This document shows, piece by piece, positions 44,035 through 52,493 of a stretch of 64,000 nt of DNA. The stretch spans positions 1-64,000 of the forward strand of contig CAYZXL010000001.1 of the NCBI GenBank assembly GCA_964482435.1, read 5' to 3'. A program made the translations under genes and the position numbers. The notes below the pieces were generated by a model. The model saw only the letters and a list, made by a program, of their open reading frames with translations, was not told where the DNA came from and ran no database searches. This DNA is from CAYZXL01 sp964482435 (GTDB taxonomy: Bacteria; Auribacterota; JABMQX01). The stretch's first letter is position 1; every line of letters starts with the position of its first letter.

Positions 44035-45161
44035 CGGCCCGCCCCCTTGGCCAAGCGGACAAGGTGCTGCCAACCCCCCGCCGTCGTCCTCTCTTCACGG
44101 TCGACCCGTGCGAAACAGTTCGCCTCGTAGATGCGCCTGGAGGTTCGAGCATGCCGAAGCTGGAGTCCTTCCAGTTCCGGCGGGTAAACAACGGTGACTG
44201 GGTCCGCCCTGGGATTGGCGAGCCAGGCCATTGACACCTCAAACGCCACTGCGAATGGGCCACAACCGTATAGCGCATGGATGGTAAGAATTGTCTTCTC
44301 GGCGGACGCGACAACCCCCGAGTAGAAGGTCCCCCATGTGCCGCTTCCCGCAAGGACGAAGGCGTTATGGCGTCCCGGGCAGTACGGGTTCATGCCCTTA
44401 GCGAACACCCCGTTGTCGCGGACATGGCCCCGTGTCACCTCCCTCTTCTGGTCGAACCTCAACTCGGGTACATACGGAAATCGCTTGCCCGAGGGAAGAG
44501 TCAGGATATTGTTTCCCTTGCCGCCCTCGCGTTCTATCGATAGGCCGTTCGGCACTATCTTGCCCCAGAGCTCCTCGGTCCACCGATTATTCGCGCCCGA
44601 CCCTAGCAGGAAGAGGTGGCAATCTCGAAAACGGTCCTCCTTGAGGGAAGGATCGTCGCTGAACCGCACCTCCAAATTCCTGGAAGAGACCTCTAACAGA
44701 ACAAACAAGTCTTTGAGCGAGTTATGAGCACCAAACTCTCCGCGCCCAGCCCACATGGCATGAGCAAGTTCCGCGTCGCTGCGGGTCATCGCCGCCGGGC
44801 CGGCAACGACGACAACCCGATCGCCACGACGGATGCCGAAGACATCGAGCGCAATGGCCTTGGCCGGGGGAATGAGGCCTTCGACCTTCCTAGGTCCTAA
44901 TGGGGCTGTCGGCAACGAGGGAGCTTCCTTCTTGGGCGCGCCGCGGCCCAGCGGCGTGAATTTGGCTCCCTCAAGCCCCGCGCGATGAACGACCTTGAGG
45001 CGGAACCGAGAACCCGGGGTTGGTTCGACGGCGAATGCTGTCACAGGGACTGCATAAGAGCGTGATTGACCGCCCGACCGCAGCTCAGCCTCTACGTATT
45101 CGTCGCTAATTATCCGCTTCACCTCGCACTGGACAACCACTCTGGCCCTGGATGTTTTCAC
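44031..45161 (-). CDS. Unknown partner of the MBL protein
   Basis: A 376-residue cytoplasmic protein. Residues 1-60 are beta-rich (RARVVVQCEVKRII, SRSYAVPVTAFAV). The C-terminal 230 residues form an alpha/beta region with DRVVVVAGPAAMTRSDAELA, HLFLLGSGANNRWTEELWGK, and DNGVFAKGMNPYCPGRHNAF followed by VLAGSGTWGTFYSGVV. The glycine-rich GSGANN and the later AGSGTWGT suggest a ligand- or nucleotide-binding sensor, by resemblance to modules seen behind HTH regulators; this is inference and no family is certain. The GTG start at 45161 follows AAGGAG. The gene overlaps the MBL gene by four bases. Confidence 0.62.
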   Translation of the reverse strand: MKTSRARVVVQCEVKRIISDEYVEAELRSGGQSRSYAVPVTAFAVEPTPGSRFRLKVVHRAGLEGAKFTPLGRGAPKKEAPSLPTAPLGPRKVEGLIPPAKAIALDVFGIRRGDRVVVVAGPAAMTRSDAELAHAMWAGRGEFGAHNSLKDLFVLLEVSSRNLEVRFSDDPSLKEDRFRDCHLFLLGSGANNRWTEELWGKIVPNGLSIEREGGKGNNILTLPSGKRFPYVPELRFDQKREVTRGHVRDNGVFAKGMNPYCPGRHNAFVLAGSGTWGTFYSGVVASAEKTILTIHALYGCGPFAVAFEVSMAWLANPRADPVTVVYPPELEGLQLRHARTSRRIYEANCFARVDREERTTAGGWQHLVRLAKGAGR

Positions 45162-45454
45162 AGCCTTACGCTCCTTCCCGTAGAAGCGCAGGTTGGCGCT
45201 GTGGAGTCGAATCGCTGACGGGGAAACCTGGTGAGCGCCCCCAGGCGCTGCCCTGGGGCCGGAGATAGCCCAGCATGCAGATCGGAACTGGCGCGAACGC
45301 TATGTCGCGCGCCGCGCTGCTTAGGATTCGGCGCATCCAGGGCGCCTGTGGAACCCCCCACTGAAGCCACCCTCCTCTGACCACAAGCGGTTGGCTTACC
45401 CGACACTCTGGCACCCAAGCGAGACTCTCGGTGCCTCCGCAAAACCACGATATA

Positions 45455-45490
45455 ATTATATAGTGTCTTCGCCTTCACGCTAAGTGTCAA
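45455..45490 (-). promoter_or_regulatory. Promoter-like element ahead of the MBL gene pair
   Basis: On the minus strand a perfect TATAAT (45460-45455) lies in an AT-rich patch, about 290 bases before the first gene of the pair. TTGACA at 45490-45485 is 24 bases upstream of it, too far for a normal sigma-70 promoter; TTAGCG at the right distance is poor. The -10 may act in an extended or activated promoter. Confidence 0.35.
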
Positions 45491-46159
45491 GAAGAATTTT
45501 TTTGTTCAAAAGCGCCCCCGAAATCCCTGGTAGCGCTCCTGCAGCGGAGACGCTGCCGAAAAATCCTTCCCAAGGCCACAGGGTTAGCGCGCTGGGCAAA
45601 TGAAGCCCTTTTGAATAGGGCGCGCCCTCTGGCCGGCGAACCGAAACGCCCCTCCCGGCTTGCTGAGACAACGGGCGCTTAAACCGTCCCCCGGTGCCCC
45701 AGAGGAACCCAGCCTCTGATCGCCAAGCTGACGCTGCACCGTAACGCTCTGAGGTCGATACGGCTGGGTGCCCCTCACAGCAAATTGCCCCACCGATATG
45801 CGCGAAGTCCCTCAGAAGTGCCCTCCCCGTTTCGTCGAGTTTACAAAAGTCAACATGTGTTTACCGGAGTAAACATAAGCCTGTGCGTCACAAAGGATTG
45901 CGACGGCATCGCGCGCGCCCTAACTGTCGTGGTACACGAGGGAAATGCTCGCTGGCCCGCTCAACGCCAACTGCACATCACTTCGCGTTGGTGCAAAACG
46001 CGTGCCGAGGACCACCGCGCCGGAGGGGCCGTTGGGGCACTTTCGTGGCCCTGTGCTGCGTCGCCGCAGTTCCCCGGTCCTCTCCATTTGGACACCAAGG
46101 CTTCCACCCCGCGCCCACGGCCCCTGTACTCGCCATACGCCCCCGCCCACAATCGCCAC
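45491..46159. other. Gene-free region with an operator-like palindrome
   Basis: No protein on either strand is convincing. At 45858-45875 lies the inverted repeat TGTTTAC-CGGA-GTAAACA. Another TTTAC half-site at 45840 is spaced 20 bases (two helical turns) from the one inside the palindrome. This layout is typical of a repressor operator. The nearest downstream genes in the leftward direction are the MBL pair. Confidence 0.5.
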
Positions 46160-47095
46160 TCAGGTCGAAGCTTTCCGAAGCAGGTGGGCAGCTTGGTCGG
46201 GGGTCCAGCGGCGGCTGATGAGCCACCATTCTTCGGGATAGCTCCTGACGGACTTTTCGAGGGTCTTGACCACGGTAGCTAAGTTCACCTCGACGTCCTT
46301 GTCCCGGTCGCCCGTGCGGACGATTTCTATGGGCGGGCCTATTTCGATGACGTGCCTGATAAGTTCTCGCCGGTGAATCGTCACGGGAAGAATCGGGGCC
46401 CCGGTTCGCAGCGCCAGTCCGACAGCCCCGGGGAACATCTCCGTGGGAATCCCGAAAAACGGCACGACCGCCCCCATTCCCCTCGACGGTTTCTGGTCAA
46501 TGAGCACATGGAGGGTCTCGTTAGATTGCAGGCGCGATAGGCTTTCTCTGACGCAGCGGGAGCGTGGGCGATCGGCAATCCCGTTGACGCCGAGACGTGC
46601 CATCATCTCACGGTAGAGGCGAGCGACTCGTGGGTCGTGAGCGAAGCGTAATATGACCCAGCTCCGATAGCCCTCGCGGCTCAGCCGGACGGCGACGAGC
46701 GTGAAGGTGCCGACGTGCCCTCCTGCAAGGACTGCCCCGCGCCCGGCTGACATGGCTTTTGCGAGATGCTCCTGACCGCGAATCCGAACGTTCTTCAGGA
46801 GCGATTCGGGCGGCTCAAAGCAGTAGCGGAGAGTCTCCAGTCCCATCGTCGCAACGTAGCCGGCGGCTCTTCGGAAAATCTGCTTTTTCCGTCGAGGAGG
46901 AAGGCTATCGCCAAAGGCGACGTCGAGATTCAGGAAAGCGACCGATTTCCTCAGACTGATAAGATGGGAGGCAATCCAGCCCAAGCACCGCCCGAGGCGC
47001 ACGACGCCAGCGAGGTCGAGACAGCGGATCATTGCCACACCGAGCTGGATGGCAGACCAACCGGCGTCGGTCTTCAAGCGCCGGGAATTTCCCAT
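46160..47095 (-). CDS. Lipid A acyltransferase-like (LpxL/HtrB) protein
   Basis: A 311-residue membrane-associated acyltransferase-like protein of the LpxL/HtrB superfamily, whose members add secondary acyl chains to lipid A. Seen: the early amphipathic region, GRGAVLAGGHVGTFTLVAVRL at the active-site position, RLYREMMARLGVNGI and VLIDQKPSRGMGAVVPFFGIPTEMFPG, which is the family acceptor-site motif. In LpxL the active site is H-x4-E (or D); here it reads HVGTFT, so the acidic partner is Thr. The enzyme may be altered or inactive. The ATG at 47095 with GAGAGG upstream is chosen. An acyl-CoA ligase gene lies 185 bases upstream on the same strand. Confidence 0.75.
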   Translation of the reverse strand: MGNSRRLKTDAGWSAIQLGVAMIRCLDLAGVVRLGRCLGWIASHLISLRKSVAFLNLDVAFGDSLPPRRKKQIFRRAAGYVATMGLETLRYCFEPPESLLKNVRIRGQEHLAKAMSAGRGAVLAGGHVGTFTLVAVRLSREGYRSWVILRFAHDPRVARLYREMMARLGVNGIADRPRSRCVRESLSRLQSNETLHVLIDQKPSRGMGAVVPFFGIPTEMFPGAVGLALRTGAPILPVTIHRRELIRHVIEIGPPIEIVRTGDRDKDVEVNLATVVKTLEKSVRSYPEEWWLISRRWTPDQAAHLLRKAST

Positions 47096-47280
47096 GAACA
47101 CCTCTCAGTTGGCCGGTTGCCGTCCGGTTGCAAGATGCGCTTTCCGGCCTCGCGGGAGCTGACAAGCTCGACGAGGGCGAGGAAGGCCCCCTGAAGAAAG
47201 CCAGAGCTAAGGACCGCGCGGCAGACGAAAAATGGAGTTCCCAAACGCCTGCCAAGGGGACCGAGGTATCCGCCGGCGCC

Positions 47281-48804
47281 TCAACCGGAGAAGCGAGTTC
47301 GGTCCTCCTCCTCTTCCGACGGGAGGATTGGCTTTCCCGTCGGGGTTCTCTGGATGCTCTCGACGGTTGTCAGGACGTCCGGAATCTGGTAATCGGCGAG
47401 TTTGGGCCGGCAGAAGTGGACGACGCTTTGTCGGTCAACCGTGCGTCCGGGCCTGGGGACGACAAGCGCGGCAACCTGGTATCCTCGGGGCCCTCCTTTC
47501 TTGCCATAGACGACAACGTCGCGGATGTCGGGATGCCCGCGGAGAACAGCCTCGACTTCGGGGGGATAAACATTCAAGCCGCCGACGTTGAACACGCTGT
47601 CCTTCCGCCCGAGGTGATAGAAGAAGCCATCCTCGTCGAGGCGCGCGATGTCCCCGGTTTTGAACCAGCCGTCCTGAACGACCTCTCTGGTGAGGTCTTC
47701 TCTGCCGAGATAACCTTTCATGACGTGAGGCCCGCGTACAAGAAGCTCTCCAGCTTCACCTCGCGGAACCTCAATTCCGTCGTCGTCCACCAACCTTATT
47801 TCCGCGCCGCGGACCGCCCGCCCCATGCTTCCTCGTTTGCGGTCAGCCCATTCGATGGGCGTGAGAGTGATGATTGGAGAAGTTTCCGTCAGGCCGTATC
47901 CCTGGAGAAGCTTGGTGCCGGGGAAACGCTGAGCCAGGGCATGCATTAGCCCAACCGGAACGGCCATTCCCATAAGGGCGATGAACCGAAGGCTTGACGT
48001 ATCGTACGACCACGGATAGGGGAGCTCCAGCATTGCCGCGCAAATCGGGGGGACGCTGTGAAACCAGTTCACCCTGTGCTTTTCGACGTCAGCCAGAATA
48101 TCGTGCGGGGCAAGGCTCTTGAAGATGACCAGGGTCGACCCATGAGCGGCGATGAGATTGCACAGGATAGGTCCGGAAATGTGAGACATCGGCAGCACCA
48201 TTCCCCCGACGTCATCGGGGGTGCACTTGACGACTTCGAGCATCGTCTGGGGGAAAAGGTCCTGGTGCGCGTAGGTGAGGACCACACCCTTTGGCCTTGC
48301 GGTCGTGCCCGAGGTGAAAAGGTAGAGCGCGTCCGCCGACTCGTCGTCGGGCGGGAGGTCCTCCACGGGCCGGGCTTCCCGCAAAGCGGCGTTATAGGGG
48401 TCCATCGCCTCCCGCTGGGAGACTACGATGATGTTCCTCTCAAGAGGCGTTCCGCGAGTCGCTTCCCTGACGAAGTCAGCGACAGATGCGTCCACAACGG
48501 CGACCCGGCTGCCGGAATCGGCGAGAATTGCCGCCAGCGCCGGCCCACGAAGCCGAACGTCAATCGGGACCGAGACTCCGCCTAAGAACAATGTCCCAAA
48601 ATAGACTTCGACGAACTCTATTGAGTTGGGCAGGATGACGGCGACGGGAGTTCCCTTCCCCGCCCCGAGGGCGCGGAACACGCCAGCGGCTTTCCGGCTG
48701 CGGGTCAGCAACTCAGAAAATGTCAGACTCCTTTCTCCCCAGATCAAAACGACTTTCCCAGCATATTTTTCTGCTGTCTTGACAAGGCATTTTGCGACGT
48801 TCAT
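47281..48804 (-). CDS. Acyl-CoA/acyl-AMP ligase
   Basis: A 507-residue member of the adenylate-forming family, which activates carboxylic acids as acyl-AMP and passes them to CoA. Motifs: the ATP loop YLFTSGTTARPKGV, GYGLTETSP, WFKTGDIARLDEDGFFYHLGRKDSVFNVGG with the conserved Asp and hinge, and PTGKPIL with the catalytic lysine near the C-terminus. Length fits medium- or long-chain acyl-CoA ligases. The ATG at 48804 has a GGGAGGGG site. With the downstream acyltransferase-like gene it may supply or recycle fatty acyl groups for an envelope lipid; this is inference. Confidence 0.87.
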   Translation of the reverse strand: MNVAKCLVKTAEKYAGKVVLIWGERSLTFSELLTRSRKAAGVFRALGAGKGTPVAVILPNSIEFVEVYFGTLFLGGVSVPIDVRLRGPALAAILADSGSRVAVVDASVADFVREATRGTPLERNIIVVSQREAMDPYNAALREARPVEDLPPDDESADALYLFTSGTTARPKGVVLTYAHQDLFPQTMLEVVKCTPDDVGGMVLPMSHISGPILCNLIAAHGSTLVIFKSLAPHDILADVEKHRVNWFHSVPPICAAMLELPYPWSYDTSSLRFIALMGMAVPVGLMHALAQRFPGTKLLQGYGLTETSPIITLTPIEWADRKRGSMGRAVRGAEIRLVDDDGIEVPRGEAGELLVRGPHVMKGYLGREDLTREVVQDGWFKTGDIARLDEDGFFYHLGRKDSVFNVGGLNVYPPEVEAVLRGHPDIRDVVVYGKKGGPRGYQVAALVVPRPGRTVDRQSVVHFCRPKLADYQIPDVLTTVESIQRTPTGKPILPSEEEEDRTRFSG

Positions 48805-49078
48805 GTTCCCCTCCCTGTTGCATTGGATGATGGGTCACCGGTTGGTTCGTCGAGGCAACGATTTCCCCCCGGCGTTTGGTGAACGCTGCTTCTGGAGCGC
48901 AGATAATAGGCCGTCGTTCCGACAAAATCCAGAGGATTTTCCATTCCCATGCGGGGTTCTTCTGCCACTCTCCTCGCGCAAGGCGGCTGCGCCCGGGAAA
49001 GATATTGTTGCTCGGATTCGCTATGGATGGAACAAGCGCCGAACCCCTACCCCGTGTTGTGGACGGCACAACGCGCCC

Positions 49079-50461
49079 TCACCACGCCCGGCTCAGCCCG
49101 TACTTCTCGGCCTTCTCGCGGACAGTCTCCTCCGGGAGGTCGAGTTGCTTTGCGGCAAGCGAAATGTCGCCGTTCGATGTCTCGAGAGCATCTCGAATCG
49201 CCTTTTTCACAATTTCCGAAAGAGGAAGGATGCTTTCCTCGGGAGGGGCAGGTTCGTCGCGTTTTTCGGGCGAGGAGTTGAGGAGGCGTTTCCGGTGGAC
49301 AACTTCCGAAGGAAGATTCGCCAGGGTGACGGTGGGGCCGTCGGACAAGACGACGACCCTTTCAATGACATTTTCGAGTTCTCTGACGTTGCCCGCCCAC
49401 GGATAGTTGACGATGGCGTGCATCGCCTCGTGGGAGAAACCGGTGAAAACCTTCTTATGCTGCGCGGCAAACTTCTGCAAGAAGTGCGTCGCCAGAAGGG
49501 GTATATCACCTGCCCTTTTTTCCAGTGGCGGCAACTCAATCGGAACAACCATGAGACGGTAGTAAAAATCCTCGCGGAAAGTGCCCTTCCCCACTTCCAT
49601 CAGAGGCTCTTTGTTCGTCGCGGCAATCAGCCGCACATCTGCCGTCAGCGTCTCCGTGCCACCGACGCGCTGAAACGTCCTATCCTGAAGGAAGCGGAGA
49701 AGCTTGACCTGGAGTTCAGCACCCATATCGCAGATTTCGTCGAGGAAAAGGGTTCCGCCGTTTGCTGCTTCACAGCATCCGATGTGGCGGCTGATGGCCC
49801 CCGTGAATGCCCCTTTCTCATGGCCAAACAACTCGCTTTCGAGGAGCTCCCGAGGGATTGCCGCGCAGTTGACGGCCATGAACGGCCCTCGGGACCTCTT
49901 GCTCCGGTTGTGGATGGACCGCGCGACAAGCTCTTTGCCCGTCCCGCTCTGGCCGGTGATGAAGACCGTCGCGTCGGTTTTCGCCACGTTCGAGATGATT
50001 CGATAAACGGTCTGCATCTGAGGGGAGATGCCGACCAACTCGTCGAACATGTAGTTCTCGGGAATGGGCCAACGGTCGGCTTCCTCTTTCCACTTGCGCA
50101 GCTCGAGGGCATTTCCGACGACTATTCCGAGGCGGGTGAAATCGAGGGGCTTCGTCAGAAAGTCGTATGCTTTATATTTCATGCATTCAACTGCGTCGTC
50201 AACCGTCCCGAATCCCGTAATCACGATCACCGGAAGGTCTTCATACGCGCGCTTGATCTCCTTGAGCATGGACACGCCGTCCGTGTCGGGGAGACGAATG
50301 TCAAGAAGGACGGCCCTCGGCCGGTATCGCTGGACCGCCGGCATGACTTCAGCGCCCGTGGCGCACGTTACCACACGGTAGCGCATGTGCTTGAGGCAAT
50401 CAACGATCGGCTTGCAGGCGACCTGATCGTCCTCGACAACGAGAATGGTTGGCGATTTCAT
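49079..50461 (-). CDS. Sigma-54-dependent response regulator, NtrC type
   Basis: A 460-residue regulator in three parts: a receiver domain (acidic pocket VVEDD, phosphoacceptor Asp in VLLDIRLPDTDG, Lys in FLTKPLD), an AAA+ domain with Walker A GQSGTGKE, the sigma-54 contact loop ELFGHEKGAFTGA and the arginine-finger region FREDFYYRL, and a C-terminal Fis-type helix-turn-helix (NGDISLAAKQLDLPEETVREKAEKYG). It activates transcription from -12/-24 promoters when phosphorylated. No histidine kinase gene is adjacent, so its partner lies elsewhere. The ATG at 50461 follows AAGGGAA; the gene begins 37 bases after the arginine decarboxylase gene and may share its transcript. Confidence 0.94.
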   Translation of the reverse strand: MKSPTILVVEDDQVACKPIVDCLKHMRYRVVTCATGAEVMPAVQRYRPRAVLLDIRLPDTDGVSMLKEIKRAYEDLPVIVITGFGTVDDAVECMKYKAYDFLTKPLDFTRLGIVVGNALELRKWKEEADRWPIPENYMFDELVGISPQMQTVYRIISNVAKTDATVFITGQSGTGKELVARSIHNRSKRSRGPFMAVNCAAIPRELLESELFGHEKGAFTGAISRHIGCCEAANGGTLFLDEICDMGAELQVKLLRFLQDRTFQRVGGTETLTADVRLIAATNKEPLMEVGKGTFREDFYYRLMVVPIELPPLEKRAGDIPLLATHFLQKFAAQHKKVFTGFSHEAMHAIVNYPWAGNVRELENVIERVVVLSDGPTVTLANLPSEVVHRKRLLNSSPEKRDEPAPPEESILPLSEIVKKAIRDALETSNGDISLAAKQLDLPEETVREKAEKYGLSRAW

Positions 50462-50498
50462 GATTTCCCTTACCTCGTCCTTGTTTAACCTCGATTTC

Positions 50499-51047
50499 TC
50501 ACGGAAGGAATACCGCGCAGGCGACGACCGTCGTGTACCCGCTGTTGCGGATGACGACGGATTGCGTGACGTTCATGGTGCGAACAATCTTCTTGCTGAT
50601 TCGGAAGACCTCCTCCTTCTCGTCCCAGTTCTTGTTCTCATCGAACTCAATCCCCAGCGTGGAGGCAAGCATCGCCGCTGCCAGGTCCTCCGCATAATCG
50701 CCCGCGACTTTTTCAGTTTGCCCGAAGGCACAATGTTCACTCAGATACCCATAAAGATTTTTGTCGGCAGGGATGGCGCACCCGACGGAAGCCGCCAGCA
50801 AGCGTCGCGGCTCATTGCTGCTCAGGCGGCTCATCACGGTGTAGGTTATCTGCCCGGGAACCAATTCCGGCAACCCCTGCGAACGCGGAATAATCTTGCA
50901 CCCTGGGGGGAGAATGCTGCTGACGTTCACAAGGTTGCATTTCTCGATACCCGCGTCCCGAAGAGCCAGCTCATACGACCTCAACTCATCACGATGCGAA
51001 CCCACTCCCTTCGTGAAAAACATCCTGCTCGGCACCATGGTCGTCAT
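50499..51047 (-). CDS. pdaD: Pyruvoyl-dependent arginine decarboxylase
   Basis: A 182-residue proenzyme that cleaves itself to make the pyruvoyl cofactor and turns arginine into agmatine, the first step of polyamine synthesis. The cleavage site is in CNLVNVSSILPPG, where the second Ser becomes the pyruvoyl group. Also present are the N-terminal FFTKGVGSHRDELRSYELAL and the conserved EHCAFGQTEKVAGDYAEDLA. The ATG at 51047 follows GGGGAGGGC. Pyruvoyl enzymes of this type occur in archaea, Chlamydiae and various uncultured bacteria. Confidence 0.92.
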   Translation of the reverse strand: MTTMVPSRMFFTKGVGSHRDELRSYELALRDAGIEKCNLVNVSSILPPGCKIIPRSQGLPELVPGQITYTVMSRLSSNEPRRLLAASVGCAIPADKNLYGYLSEHCAFGQTEKVAGDYAEDLAAAMLASTLGIEFDENKNWDEKEEVFRISKKIVRTMNVTQSVVIRNSGYTTVVACAVFLP

Positions 51048-51107
51048 TCTTGCCCTCCCCCGATGCTTGTCGTTTCACCTTGACCGAAACACCAGGCTTG
51101 TCTTTTC

Positions 51108-51135
51108 CTTATAATAACTATTTTCAGAAAAGCAA
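51108..51135 (-). promoter_or_regulatory. Promoter for pdaD
   Basis: Leftward TTGCTT (51135-51130) as -35, a 16-base spacer and TATAAG (51113-51108) as -10, about 60 bases before the pdaD start. Confidence 0.55.
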
Positions 51136-51199
51136 GAAAATTAAATTCTGAAAAGAAAAACCGGACTTGGTGACGACGGCGGCAGAGAAGGCACGCGAA

Positions 51200-51265
51200 C
51201 GGACAGGATTGCAGGATAAACAGGATAATCTTGATAATCCTGTTTTCCTGTCTCATTGCCTCCGT
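51200..51265. repeat. ACAGGAT-type repeat copy upstream of pdaD
   Basis: A neat palindrome: ACAGGATTGCAGGAT and AACAGGATAATCTTG on the left, GATAATCCTGTTTTCCTGTC on the right. It lies in the gap between eda and the pdaD promoter. Confidence 0.75.
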
Positions 51266-51327
51266 CCTCCAGCGCACCCTCTGCCACGCACGCAAGTCTC
51301 CCCGCAGACTCGACGAGAGACTCCGCT

Positions 51328-51984
51328 TCACGGCGACTGCGAGCGAGCGGCCGCAACGGCCTCGACGAACTTGCGAGCTCTTCTGATAATCTCGTCGAAC
51401 TTCCCGGCGGCCATTTCCTTCGGCGGGGCGAGGTTCCCGCCAGCCGCAATCATTTCCGCCCCCGCTGTTATGAATTCGCCCGCGTTCTCCAGCGTCACGC
51501 CTCCCGTTGGAACAAGCTTCACCTGCGGAAGAGGCCCCTTTATCGCCTTCAAATAAGCGGGGCCTCCGACATCCGCCGGGAAAATCTTGACGGCGTCCGC
51601 GCCCGCCTCCCATGCTTCAAGAATCTCCGTCGGCGTGAAGGCTCCAGGGATAACAACTTTCCCGTAGCGGTTCACGAGAAGAATCATCTCGCGGTTGAGA
51701 ATCGGACTGACGATGAATTCCGCTCCGGCGAGGATTGCGGCTCTTGCAGTCGGCGCGTCGAGCACTGACCCGACGCCGATGATGGCTTTGCCCTTTAGCT
51801 CCCTGACGGCTTCCTTCACCACGTCGAGGGCGCCCGGAGTCGTCATCGTCACCTCCACCGACCTGACGCCCCCTTCGACCAGTGCCGCCGCCGTCGAAAC
51901 AAGTTGCGAGGGAGAGTCTGCTCGGAGAACCGCGATTACACCGCAATCAACCATCGCGTCAAACGTCGAACCAAAATCAGGCAT
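51328..51984 (-). CDS. eda: KDPG/KHG aldolase
   Basis: A 218-residue class I aldolase that cleaves 2-keto-3-deoxy-6-phosphogluconate (Entner-Doudoroff route, also the end of galacturonate breakdown) or 4-hydroxy-2-oxoglutarate. The catalytic Glu is in RSVEVTMTTPGAL and the Schiff-base lysine in DAVKIFPADVGGPAYLKA. GVGSVLDAPTARAAILAGAEFIVSP and KLVPTGGV are further family motifs. The start is the ATG at 51984. This enzyme would fit the use of pectin-derived galacturonate released with the help of the lyase elsewhere in the window, though the other pathway genes are not here. Confidence 0.92.
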   Translation of the reverse strand: MPDFGSTFDAMVDCGVIAVLRADSPSQLVSTAAALVEGGVRSVEVTMTTPGALDVVKEAVRELKGKAIIGVGSVLDAPTARAAILAGAEFIVSPILNREMILLVNRYGKVVIPGAFTPTEILEAWEAGADAVKIFPADVGGPAYLKAIKGPLPQVKLVPTGGVTLENAGEFITAGAEMIAAGGNLAPPKEMAAGKFDEIIRRARKFVEAVAAARSQSP

Positions 51985-52493
51985 ACCTGGTTCCCTTGCT
52001 CGTTAAAAGGCAAAAAGCGTGCATCCAGCCCTCTCTCTTCCCTGACCGTGCGGGGAGAAAGATGCGTGCGGCTTCGACGAAAAGGCGCTGCAAGCAACTC
52101 CGTGCCCACGCTCGGCGCGAAATTACACAAACAGCGCCAGAAAATCAAGACTATTGCGATCGCTCCGTCGCAGGGAAAGTCCACCGCAGAGAACGCCGAG
52201 GACGCAGGGGATGAGACAGCATAACGGGATTGTCAGGGTCATCCCGTTCATCCCGCGATCCCGTCGCTGTCCCCGTTTTTCTCTGCGAACCGTCCCGGCG
52301 GTGACCATGGGATTATCTCTCTTCTCAAACCGGATGTTGACTGCATAGGAAAGCGCCGCTAACATCGTCAGCGAGTCCGCCGTGTGAACAATTCACCGCT
52401 TACCCCAGAGCATTCAGGAACGGAGGACACGCGGTTTCTCGTCGGAGACGGGCGCGCCGCGACAAGGAAGCACACGAACTCTTGGGAGAGCCG
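51985..52493. repeat. Intergenic region with an ACAGGAT/CCGCAGAG repeat copy
   Basis: The repeat occupies about 52185-52300: CACCGCAGAGAACGCCGAGG, ACGCAGGGGATGAG, then ATAACGGGATTGTCAGGGTC and ATCCCGTTCATCCCGCGATC, closing with TTTTTCTCTGCGAACCG. The rest of the 509 bases between eda and the heparinase gene holds no recognisable gene. Confidence 0.65.

Noticed and set aside
45485..45490. TTGACA as -35 box of the MBL pair promoter
   Set aside because: The nearest TATAAT is 24 bases away, outside the 15-19 base range for sigma-70.
45158..45490. 110-codon leftward frame starting with TTG before the MBL pair
   Set aside because: It overlaps the promoter-like region, has no ribosome site and the protein shows only low-complexity Arg, Ser and Gly sequence.
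48626..50488. 620-codon open frame on the plus strand
   Set aside because: It is antisense to the sigma-54 regulator and the start of the acyl-CoA ligase gene, whose proteins match known families along their whole length. High GC content makes such shadow frames common.
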